Assembly (NCBI GenBank): GCA_947480465.1
Contig: CANKCT010000026.1
Coordinates: forward strand, 1 to 8,400
Source: Actinomycetota bacterium
GTDB taxonomy: Bacteria > Actinomycetota > Actinomycetes > Nanopelagicales > Nanopelagicaceae
Direction: 5' to 3'
Length of the DNA: 8,400 nucleotides
Shown: piece by piece, positions 1-5,213 of the stretch
How positions within the stretch are numbered: position 1 is the stretch's first letter
Layout of the letters: every line of letters starts with the position of its first letter
The notes under the pieces: generated by a model
Databases searched by the model: none
Told to the model about the DNA's origin: nothing
What the model saw: only the letters and a program-made list of their open reading frames with translations
Program-made: the position numbers and the translations under genes

Positions 1-119
1 TCAATGACTGTGTTGATTGCCGCAATCACCTTATTTCGCGCAAAGGCATCCTCGACGACGCCATTTTGGACATCAATCACTAGTAATGCACTGTTCTGAC
101 GCTCATTAAATAGACTCAT
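1..119 (-). CDS. Isochorismatase-like cysteine hydrolase, N-terminal part only
   Basis: The minus-strand frame opens with ATG at 119 and runs off the left edge of the window, giving 39 complete codons. The start MSLFNERQNSALLVIDVQNG carries the hydrophobic beta strand ending in V-I-D-V-Q-N, the hallmark of the isochorismatase / cysteine hydrolase superfamily. The Asp of this strand (residue 16) is the family's catalytic triad aspartate. The Lys and Cys of the triad would lie outside the window. Members hydrolyse amides or vinyl ethers (for example nicotinamide, biuret, isochorismate), and the substrate cannot be told from this piece. A TTTAAT box lies 6 nt upstream of the ATG, compatible with leaderless transcription. 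The gene is divergent from the DUF1905 gene at 167. Confidence 0.8.
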   Translation of the reverse strand, partial: MSLFNERQNSALLVIDVQNGVVEDAFARNKVIAAINTVI

Positions 120-125
120 GACCAA

Positions 126-131
126 ATTAAA
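126..131 (-). promoter_or_regulatory. Putative -10 box of the isochorismatase-like gene
   Basis: The minus strand reads TTTAAT, followed by six bases and then the ATG at 119. The spacing fits a leaderless transcript starting at or next to the start codon. No good -35 box was seen, so this is an inference from pattern only. Confidence 0.35.
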
Positions 132-136
132 TCACA

Positions 137-152
137 GGCAGTTGCATCTGCC
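137..152. promoter_or_regulatory. 16-bp dyad in a divergent promoter region (candidate operator)
   Basis: GGCAG and CTGCC form 5-bp arms around TTGCAT, whose inner TGCA is itself symmetric, so only one base pair of the 16-bp dyad is off. It sits between the two putative -10 boxes of the divergent genes (126-131 minus, 155-160 plus), where a bound regulator could affect both. As RNA it could also form a 5-bp hairpin, but no T run follows, so a terminator is unlikely. Confidence 0.4.
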
Positions 153-154
153 AC

Positions 155-160
155 TAACCT
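155..160 (+). promoter_or_regulatory. Putative -10 box of the DUF1905 gene
   Basis: TAACCT is followed by six bases and then the GTG at 167. There is no Shine-Dalgarno sequence in front of that GTG, so the leaderless TAnnnT spacing is the main support for choosing it over the internal ATG at 191. Confidence 0.45.
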
Positions 161-166
161 TTTCTA

Positions 167-454
167 GTGCAAATTACTATCACTAACCAAATGATTGAAT
201 GGCGCGGACCTGCACCTTTCTATTTCCTGCCTGTTCCAGCTAAAGAGAGTGCACAAATCAAGTCGATTGCATCCGCTATTACATATGGATGGGGAGTCGT
301 TTATACCCACGCAACGATTGGTGGCAAAAGGTGGAAGACAACGCTGATGCCTAAAGATGGCCTGTATCTGTTACCCATTAAAAATGAGATTCGCCTTGGG
401 CTTAAGCTTGAAATGCTGCAGCCCATAAAGGCCACTTTAGAGTTTGACCTCTAG
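167..454 (+). CDS. DUF1905 domain protein
   Basis: This small soluble protein of 95 residues consists almost entirely of a DUF1905 domain. The family signature is visible in order: W-R-G-P-A-P-F-Y-F (12-20), Y-G-W-G (40-43), and T-T-L-M-P-K-D-G-L-Y-L-L-P (58-70). The family is widespread in bacteria as a small beta-rich domain and has no established biochemical role. The GTG at 167 is preferred because it keeps the first beta strand (Q-I-T-I-T) ahead of the W-R-G-P motif, as usual in the family, and because a TAnnnT box lies 6 nt upstream. An ATG at 191 would remove that strand. The gene stands alone between a divergent neighbour and the DUF4236 gene 39 nt downstream. No transmembrane segment or signal peptide is present. 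Confidence 0.85.
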   Translation: MQITITNQMIEWRGPAPFYFLPVPAKESAQIKSIASAITYGWGVVYTHATIGGKRWKTTLMPKDGLYLLPIKNEIRLGLKLEMLQPIKATLEFDL

Positions 455-481
455 TCAACCTGCAATGTCAGCCGACTGCAC

Positions 482-487
482 TAAATT
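482..487 (+). promoter_or_regulatory. Putative -10 box of the DUF4236/TPR gene
   Basis: TAAATT is followed by GTGGTT and then the ATG at 494, a leaderless arrangement. It supports the ATG at 494 over the GTG at 488, which would lie inside the spacer. Confidence 0.45.
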
Positions 488-493
488 GTGGTT

Positions 494-1528
494 ATGAGTC
501 TTCGCTTTCGTCGTACCTTAAAGATCGCTCCTGGAATACGGTTGAACTTTAATAAGGATTCCGTTGGAGTCTCTCTTGGACCCAGGGGAGCGCACTACAC
601 CATGAATTCAAAAGGTCGACGAACCATTTCCGCAGGAATTCCTGGTTCGGGACTTTATAGCGTCGAAACTTTGAACGCCGGGAGAAGAACATCCAGATCC
701 GCCGCAGCTCAACAATCGGTCCCAGAAAATTTTGTTACCCCAGCACCGGGTTTATTTGCGGGAAAAATGGAACGCGCATTCAACAGGTTTCTCTTAGATA
801 TTTATAGTTACGAGAGTCGAGACTCTGCCACTGAAGTGGTAGAAAAAGCCAACGCACTCAAACAGGTGCACCCCGCACTAGTTGCACCGCTTGATTTAAT
901 CTCACTCTTACACGCGGCCCCTGATGATGCTTTCAAAGATAAAATCGAAAGCTGGTGCGAGGTTTTATGGAATACGAGGGATCAAGTTTTTTCTAATCCT
1001 TTGGTGGAAAAATACTTCACGGGCATAACACCACAAGTCCACATCACTAAAGGAATTACCAGTAACGAGATTTATAATCTGCAGACACTGGGATTTATTT
1101 ATACTGAGATTTTACAAGATGCCAAGAAATACGATGAGGCCCTTGCAGTTTTGGATCAGATGTACCCCGACCAAATTGTTGCAATCTCAATAGCTGATAT
1201 TGAAATCACAAAAGGTGATTTCGATGCAGCAATTGAAACGACCGAGGATATAGAGAACGTTGATGATGCCACGGCCATGCTATTAATTTTGAGAGGTATA
1301 GCCTTTCGCGAAAAAGGCCTCAATGATGCCTCGACTGAGTGTTTTAAGCGGGCTTTGGCTTCTAAGAAACGCGCAGAGGAGTTGCGACACCGTGCATACT
1401 TCGAACGCGCAGAGACTTATATTCGCATGGGCAAAAAGGCTATGGCAATCAAAGATTTAGAGCGAATTTTGGTTGATGATGCCTCTTACCCTGGGGTCGA
1501 GGAAAAACTCGATTCATTAAAACCTTAA
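494..1528 (+). CDS. DUF4236 domain protein with TPR-like C-terminal half
   Basis: The ATG at 494 gives 344 residues. Residues 1-57 form a DUF4236 domain: it starts M-S-L-R-F-R-R, then I-A-P-G-I-R-L-N-F-N, V-S-L-G-P-R-G and I-P-G-S-G-L-Y, matching the usual arginine-rich beta-strand start of this family and fixing the start codon. A basic, Ser/Ala-rich linker (about 62-85) leads to an alpha-helical part. From about 195 to the end, helical pairs with A-L-A, G-D-F-D-A-A-I and K-A-M-A-I-K-D-L type positions look like four degenerate tetratricopeptide repeats. TPRs normally bind peptides or partner proteins, and DUF4236 has no assigned role. No signal peptide or membrane segment is seen, so the protein should be cytosolic. 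It converges with the CPBP gene. Confidence 0.85.
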   Translation: MSLRFRRTLKIAPGIRLNFNKDSVGVSLGPRGAHYTMNSKGRRTISAGIPGSGLYSVETLNAGRRTSRSAAAQQSVPENFVTPAPGLFAGKMERAFNRFLLDIYSYESRDSATEVVEKANALKQVHPALVAPLDLISLLHAAPDDAFKDKIESWCEVLWNTRDQVFSNPLVEKYFTGITPQVHITKGITSNEIYNLQTLGFIYTEILQDAKKYDEALAVLDQMYPDQIVAISIADIEITKGDFDAAIETTEDIENVDDATAMLLILRGIAFREKGLNDASTECFKRALASKKRAEELRHRAYFERAETYIRMGKKAMAIKDLERILVDDASYPGVEEKLDSLKP

Positions 1529-1532
1529 ATTC

Positions 1533-1549
1533 ATTTAGTCAGACTAAAT
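1533..1549. terminator. 17-bp perfect interrupted palindrome between convergent genes
   Basis: ATTTAGTC and GACTAAAT are exact inverted repeats around a single A. The palindrome lies 5 nt after the stop of the plus-strand gene and 17 nt before the stop of the convergent CPBP gene. A transcript from either side could form a 6-bp AT-rich hairpin with a 5-nt loop. There is no strong T run, so this would be a weak bidirectional terminator, or else a protein-binding site. Confidence 0.35.
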
Positions 1550-1565
1550 TGCTTTAGTAGCTGGT

Positions 1566-2372
1566 TTATCGCTGCAGAGAAAGCTCTGGGTCAATCAATT
1601 TCCACTTGAGGGCTACCCGCCAGACCCATGCGGGAACATTCCCGCGGTCAATCCATAACAAAACTAGTGCGCATCCTATAAAAACAGAAGTGTTCACAAA
1701 TGGCACTGTTAAACCTTCCCAAAAATTAACATCCCAATCCTGTCGACCGGACTCAATGCCAGAGGCCTTATCAAAGATGATGCTCCAGTCACACAGTGCG
1801 TGAAAAACTACAGCAATCCAGATACTTCGCGTCACAATCATCAATGCACACGCAAAGACGCCGAAAGAGAATGTATTCATCACATGCCAGTACGCCTCCC
1901 AAGGATCCCATTCCTTGCCGGTGTAGAGATTGAGATGCATGAGACCAAACATGAACGATGAGATGAAAATGGCAGTGAACTGTCCGAATCTATGTAATGC
2001 GCCAAAAACAAATCCACGTGAAAAAATCTCTTCGCCGAGTCCGATAGCTAATAGAAAGATCACCCCGCGCACAGAAAGTAGAACTCCGCGATTAACATTA
2101 TCTGAGCTAACGATTTCCGAAATCACAAAGTACGAACCAACCAGTACTGCTATCCCGGTTTTGTAGTGCATCCGCGGCAACCGGAAATATTCGAGTGATT
2201 GCAAACCGAGTAAATAAACCCCGCAGAAATAAACTGCAGCCAGCACTATGTAACTCACTGTTGAATTTGCGTAGTCAAATCCCGATAGCCACGTCCCCGG
2301 TACATATCGCAGGATTAGGAGCGAGAAAATCGAGAAGCCAATAAGGCTGACCCCGAGCCGAAGATTCCTCAT
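1566..2372 (-). CDS. CPBP-family intramembrane glutamic endopeptidase
   Basis: The ATG at 2372 gives 268 residues with several hydrophobic helices. The CPBP (Abi / type II CAAX prenyl protease) core is intact: motif 1 G-E-E-I-F-S-R-G with E114, E115 and R119; motif 2 F-G-L-M-H with H146; motif 3 H-A-L-C-D with H191 and D195. Families with this core cut membrane proteins or process prenylated or small peptides, and the target here is unknown. A longer frame starts at GTG 2411, but those 13 codons cover a promoter element shared with the heliorhodopsin gene and its TATGGT box, so they are judged non-coding. ATGs at 2390 and 2384 are less likely for the same reason. The gene lies 65 nt downstream of heliorhodopsin on the same strand and should be co-regulated with it. 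Confidence 0.92.
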   Translation of the reverse strand: MRNLRLGVSLIGFSIFSLLILRYVPGTWLSGFDYANSTVSYIVLAAVYFCGVYLLGLQSLEYFRLPRMHYKTGIAVLVGSYFVISEIVSSDNVNRGVLLSVRGVIFLLAIGLGEEIFSRGFVFGALHRFGQFTAIFISSFMFGLMHLNLYTGKEWDPWEAYWHVMNTFSFGVFACALMIVTRSIWIAVVFHALCDWSIIFDKASGIESGRQDWDVNFWEGLTVPFVNTSVFIGCALVLLWIDRGNVPAWVWRVALKWKLIDPELSLQR

Positions 2373-2379
2373 ACCAGCC

Positions 2380-2424
2380 ACCATAACCATGGCCACTGAC
2401 AAAAGCCCCACAGAGATTAATCTG
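2380..2424 (-). promoter_or_regulatory. Promoter of the CPBP gene (matches the heliorhodopsin promoter)
   Basis: On the minus strand the order is a 26-bp element (2424-2399), 13 nt, TATGGT (2385-2380), 7 nt, ATG at 2372. The same order and the same distances occur before the heliorhodopsin gene, although the 13-nt spacers are unrelated in sequence. The -35 region falls inside the element and reads roughly GGGCTT, far from TTGACA, which suggests an activator or an alternative sigma factor. Leaderless transcription from the ATG is inferred. Confidence 0.65.
2399..2424 (-). repeat. 26-bp shared upstream element, copy 2 (CPBP)
   Basis: The minus strand reads CAGATTAA, then TC, then TCTGTGGGGCTTTTGT. 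It differs from the copy at 3229-3254 only in the two middle bases. It contains a dyad CAGA-N6-TCTG (2411-2424) centred about 45 bp before the inferred transcription start. The bases on either side of the element are not conserved between copies. Confidence 0.8.
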
Positions 2425-2437
2425 CAGGTCTACTGCC

Positions 2438-3202
2438 TTAGCTAGGTATCAGAGTGTTAGCAAAGATCTGCCAGGCTAGCGCAGATTTAGCAATCAAAGA
2501 GAGCGTGATGTAAGTCCGTTCACCACGGATGTAGTCACTCCACTTTCCGACCTTTTTATACTGCAACCACTGCACAAGTGCGAATGAGTTGAAGAAGGCA
2601 AAAATCGTAAAGACGATTCCGTAAACAAATGCCGGCGCAGAAGTTTCCCCTACGCCGCCAATTGAAAAGACATAAAACACCAGCGCCACCCACGGAACGA
2701 TGCCGGCGATGCAGCCGAAAATAAACGGCAGCCAACCACCATTTCCAGGTGTCTCATATTTTTCTTGCAACCAACCAAATAAAATCATCGATGCATTCAC
2801 ACCAAAGAGCGAAATAATTGCTGAAATATCAGAAACACCCGTTACCTGCGCGATTAAAACAATCATCACCGATGAGCTGACTGCGTATTCAACCCAGCGG
2901 AAGTAGTTTCTCTGCGCCGCAATACCTGCGCTATAGCGACCAAAGAACTGCGGACTTGCCACGATAAAGTGTGCAAGTGCCGATAGCCCTAAGAAAATCG
3001 CAACGGTTAAACCAACCGGCGTATTAAAGAGCACGACAGGTGCTGCAAAAGTAGATCCCGGCGGTCCGGCCATATAAGTAGCAGTAATCGGTAGCGAGAA
3101 ATCACTACTGAGTGCCAAGACTGCCGCCATTTGTGCAAGGTGCAGGATTCCAGCAAGGACATTTGTTCTGCGAAGACTTTGTGCCGTTATCGGTTTTTTC
3201 AT
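2438..3202 (-). CDS. Heliorhodopsin
   Basis: The ATG at 3202 gives 254 residues, close to the 253 of the reference heliorhodopsin 48C12. Seven hydrophobic helices are visible. The retinal Schiff-base lysine is K239 in S-L-I-A-K-S-A-L-A-W on the last helix, with the Schiff-base serine at S235. The counterion is E105 in R-W-V-E-Y on helix 3, and the conserved histidines are H21 and H78. All match 48C12 (K241, S237, E107, H23, H80) with a constant offset of two. Other family signatures are F-G-V-N-A-S-M-I-L-F-G (133-143), G-C-I-A-G-I-V-P-W (163-171) and F-F-N-S-F-A-L-V-Q-W-L-Q-Y. Heliorhodopsins bind retinal, insert with the N-terminus inside, and have long photocycles that suggest light sensing rather than ion pumping. 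The longer frame from GTG 3241 overlaps the promoter element and is rejected. The deacetylase lies upstream and CPBP downstream. Confidence 0.97.
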   Translation of the reverse strand: MKKPITAQSLRRTNVLAGILHLAQMAAVLALSSDFSLPITATYMAGPPGSTFAAPVVLFNTPVGLTVAIFLGLSALAHFIVASPQFFGRYSAGIAAQRNYFRWVEYAVSSSVMIVLIAQVTGVSDISAIISLFGVNASMILFGWLQEKYETPGNGGWLPFIFGCIAGIVPWVALVFYVFSIGGVGETSAPAFVYGIVFTIFAFFNSFALVQWLQYKKVGKWSDYIRGERTYITLSLIAKSALAWQIFANTLIPS

Positions 3203-3209
3203 AAGGCAT

Positions 3210-3254
3210 AGATTACTGCCCAGGACACACAAAAGCCCCACAGAAGTTAATCTG
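3210..3254 (-). promoter_or_regulatory. Promoter of the heliorhodopsin gene
   Basis: On the minus strand the order is a 26-bp element (3254-3229), 13 nt, TAATCT (3215-3210), 7 nt, ATG at 3202. The layout is base-for-base the same spacing as the CPBP promoter. No Shine-Dalgarno sequence precedes the ATG, so a leaderless mRNA is likely. The -35 position falls in GGGGCTTTT inside the element and does not resemble a housekeeping -35 box. Confidence 0.65.
3229..3254 (-). repeat. 26-bp shared upstream element, copy 1 (heliorhodopsin)
   Basis: The minus strand reads CAGATTAA, then CT, then TCTGTGGGGCTTTTGT, 24 of 26 bases identical to 2399-2424. The CAGA-N6-TCTG dyad occupies 3241-3254. No third copy was found by eye elsewhere in the window. 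Confidence 0.8.
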
Positions 3255-3322
3255 TAAGGCCATTTTTCTATAACTCTTGGATTGAGCGATGCTTTGACTA
3301 AGTGCGCGGGGCTACGTCTATT

Positions 3323-4090
3323 TTATGTAAACACATCGTTTAAGGTCACTAAAGACAATTCACGCTCATTAATGGTTTCAAGTAACGCATCAATGTTATT
3401 TGAGACTACGAGATTATTAGCATGAGAAAGCACGATGCTTCCATCTACAAAGCCATGGTCTGCGTGATACTGCAATCGCTTGGCCGACTGGGTGGGCATG
3501 TCAACGAGGGAGTGCGTCCAGCCAACCGGCCTCGTGTATCCAATGTCTTCAGCAGCCTGAATTACTTTGCTGTTTAAAGCACCATAAGGCGCTCGAAAAT
3601 ATGGCCGCGCATCAAAGTCATAGTTTTTTTCAATGAAGTTATGACAATTCATCAAATCTCTTTTTATTTCCGCAAAACTCAGCTCAGTCAAATTGCGGTG
3701 AGTATGTGAATGATTTGCGAGTTGGATCTGTCCACTTTCCACTAGTGGTTTCAATAACTTGGCCCGACGTTTCCATGGCGACATAGCCGAATAGACAAAA
3801 AATGTGAAACGTAAATCATTATCTATTGCTATTTGAATGTAGCTTTCTAAAGATTCCGTGCTGCATCCATCATCAACAGTCCATGCCATTTGCGGAAAAT
3901 CACTTTTCGGCAAACTAAAAATTAGGTTTGAAGCGCTTGCAGATTGCACAGTTTGAGGCATTGATTCCAAGAGCGCCATGGACGCAAGTGAGGTAGTTGC
4001 CAACTTAAGAAAATCTCGGCGTTCTAGTTTTATTCGATTTCCCTTTCTAGCCCGGCTGATACCCCAGCAAGCCAATAAAACCAAAGGCAT
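3323..4090 (-). CDS. Tat-exported polysaccharide deacetylase (NodB / CE4 family)
   Basis: The 255-residue protein is predicted to remove N- or O-acetyl groups from a cell-wall or surface polysaccharide outside the membrane. The CE4 motifs are in order: T-V-D-D-G (71-75; D73 probable base, D74 metal ligand), H-S-H-T-H (127-131; H127 and H131 metal ligands), R-A-P-Y-G (166-170), W191 with D197, and L-S-H (221-223). A twin-arginine signal E-R-R-D-F-L-K (23-29) precedes a short hydrophobic stretch. No lipobox cysteine is visible, so a soluble or signal-anchored exported protein is expected. The start is uncertain: the ATG at 4090 adds an unusual hydrophobic stretch (L-V-L-L-A-C-W-G) before the Tat motif and lacks both a Shine-Dalgarno and a TAnnnT box at 6-7 nt. 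A TTG at codon 3 would have TAAGTT 6 nt upstream. The gene ends 68 nt before the heliorhodopsin promoter element. Confidence 0.88.
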   Translation of the reverse strand: MPLVLLACWGISRARKGNRIKLERRDFLKLATTSLASMALLESMPQTVQSASASNLIFSLPKSDFPQMAWTVDDGCSTESLESYIQIAIDNDLRFTFFVYSAMSPWKRRAKLLKPLVESGQIQLANHSHTHRNLTELSFAEIKRDLMNCHNFIEKNYDFDARPYFRAPYGALNSKVIQAAEDIGYTRPVGWTHSLVDMPTQSAKRLQYHADHGFVDGSIVLSHANNLVVSNNIDALLETINERELSLVTLNDVFT

Positions 4091-4229
4091 AACTTAAAAG
4101 CAACCCGCAACAATAATCTCTAATGCAACATGGGCGGGGGAGTGCCCGTAGCCACCCTTGAGGAACTTATTCGGTTAATTAAGAGTTAACGGAAGTAAGG
4201 TCTTACACGGGGATTTCGTTTGTCGCAGA
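4091..4229. other. 139-nt intergenic region with several small dyads
   Basis: This stretch between the alcohol dehydrogenase stop and the deacetylase start should hold the deacetylase promoter. It shows GGGC/GCCC arms (4132-4148), GTTAA/TTAAC arms around 7 nt (about 4174-4190), and GTAAG/CTTAC arms around GT (4195-4206). None is followed by a T run, so no terminator is called. No known RNA family was recognised. Confidence 0.3.
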
Positions 4230-5213
4230 CTAGGGCTTTAAGACAATGCGAATCGGATTGCCAACTTTATTGGCCAACTTTTCTAATGCCTGTACTGCAT
4301 TTTCTAGGGGCATTACCTCAGTAACTGAATGAGATAAATCCAACTTTCCTTCAGCCGCAAACTCAATGAGTTCGCGCACGTGATGTTCTTCAGATCCGTA
4401 GTGACCCATGATCTGTGTGCGCATGTATGTGAAGGCCATGTCATTGGAGATTACAATTGGTTCATTAGCAATTCCAACAATTATTAGCCGACCTTGCTCG
4501 CCAAGTAGAGATAGTGCTTGTTTTCGAACGGGTGTTACACCCGCGAAATCAAAGGCAGCACTTAGCCCACGATGTTTCTGTATCGCAGGATCATCGGGTG
4601 CAAAGGCGAAATGCGCACCGCGTGCCAAAGCGTTTTCGCGGGCAGCTGCGCGTGGATCGATGGCAATGATTTTTTTACAACCCACAATCTTTAACAACTG
4701 CACCGCGTGGATTCCTAATCCGCCCACACCAAATACAGCAACTCTTTCACCAGCCTGAATTTTCCCGGTTGAAGAGATCGCAGCCCATGGAGTCGACACC
4801 GCATCCGGAATAATTGCAGCCTGCTCAAAAGGCAACGAATCTGGAATCTGTGCAACTAAATCTGCTTTTGTAACAACGTACTCTGCCCAACCGCCGTTGT
4901 AATCAAAGCCCATGGTTGTTATCTGTTGCGCTTCGTTGCGCTCTCCTGCAATTACTACAACGCGATCACCAACTTCAGATGTTGTAACACCTGTACCGAC
5001 TTGATCCACAACTCCTGCAACTTCATGTCCTAGCGTCACATAATCGCCATCTAGATAGCCAGGAGATAAAATCCCCTCTAAAAAATGTACATCGGATAAA
5101 CAAACACCAGCTGCTGCAACTTTTATGCGCACCTGTCCCGGACCAGCATCAGGAGTTGGCACATCAACGACCTGAAAGTTTCGAGTTGACACTGTTATCT
5201 GCCCAGCTCTCAT
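4230..5213 (-). CDS. Zinc-type alcohol dehydrogenase, MDR superfamily
   Basis: The protein has 327 residues. The N-terminal GroES-like half carries G-V-C-L-S-D-V-H with C38, and G-H-E (62-64) with H63 and E64, the usual catalytic-zinc ligands. The Rossmann half carries G-V-G-G-L-G (162-167), and D186 at the end of the second strand (I-I-A-I-D-P) suggests NAD(H). Two features differ from classical alcohol dehydrogenases: the position of the third zinc ligand appears to be D137 (I-P-D-A-V-S-T-P) instead of Cys, and the four-cysteine structural-zinc lobe is replaced by a cysteine-free stretch (about 88-107). The ATG overlaps the TGA of the upstream kinase by 4 nt, so translation is coupled. The enzyme probably oxidises or reduces a hydroxy or keto group in the same pathway; its substrate cannot be read from sequence. 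Confidence 0.92.
   Translation of the reverse strand: MRAGQITVSTRNFQVVDVPTPDAGPGQVRIKVAAAGVCLSDVHFLEGILSPGYLDGDYVTLGHEVAGVVDQVGTGVTTSEVGDRVVVIAGERNEAQQITTMGFDYNGGWAEYVVTKADLVAQIPDSLPFEQAAIIPDAVSTPWAAISSTGKIQAGERVAVFGVGGLGIHAVQLLKIVGCKKIIAIDPRAAARENALARGAHFAFAPDDPAIQKHRGLSAAFDFAGVTPVRKQALSLLGEQGRLIIVGIANEPIVISNDMAFTYMRTQIMGHYGSEEHHVRELIEFAAEGKLDLSHSVTEVMPLENAVQALEKLANKVGNPIRIVLKP

Noticed and set aside
2373..2411. N-terminal extension of the CPBP protein from GTG
   Set aside because: The M-G-L-L start is produced by the same DNA repeat, and the ATG at 2372 fits the promoter spacing.
3203..3241. N-terminal extension of heliorhodopsin from GTG
   Set aside because: It overlaps the promoter element and the TAATCT box, and the family length and residue offset against 48C12 fit the ATG at 3202.
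2399..3254. Mobile element with the two 26-bp copies as its ends
   Set aside because: The copies are in direct orientation, flank a rhodopsin rather than a transposase, show no target-site duplication, and lie at fixed distances from two start codons.
4132..4148. GGGC/GCCC hairpin as terminator of the alcohol dehydrogenase operon
   Set aside because: The stem is only 4 solid base pairs on the relevant strand, and no T run follows.
4130..4189. Small plus-strand frame of 19 codons, reading M-G-G-G-V-P-V-A-T-L-E-E-L-I-R-L-I-K-S
   Set aside because: It has no Shine-Dalgarno, its TAATCT box is 10 nt away rather than 6-9, and such a short frame can occur by chance. It would need conservation in relatives to be believed.
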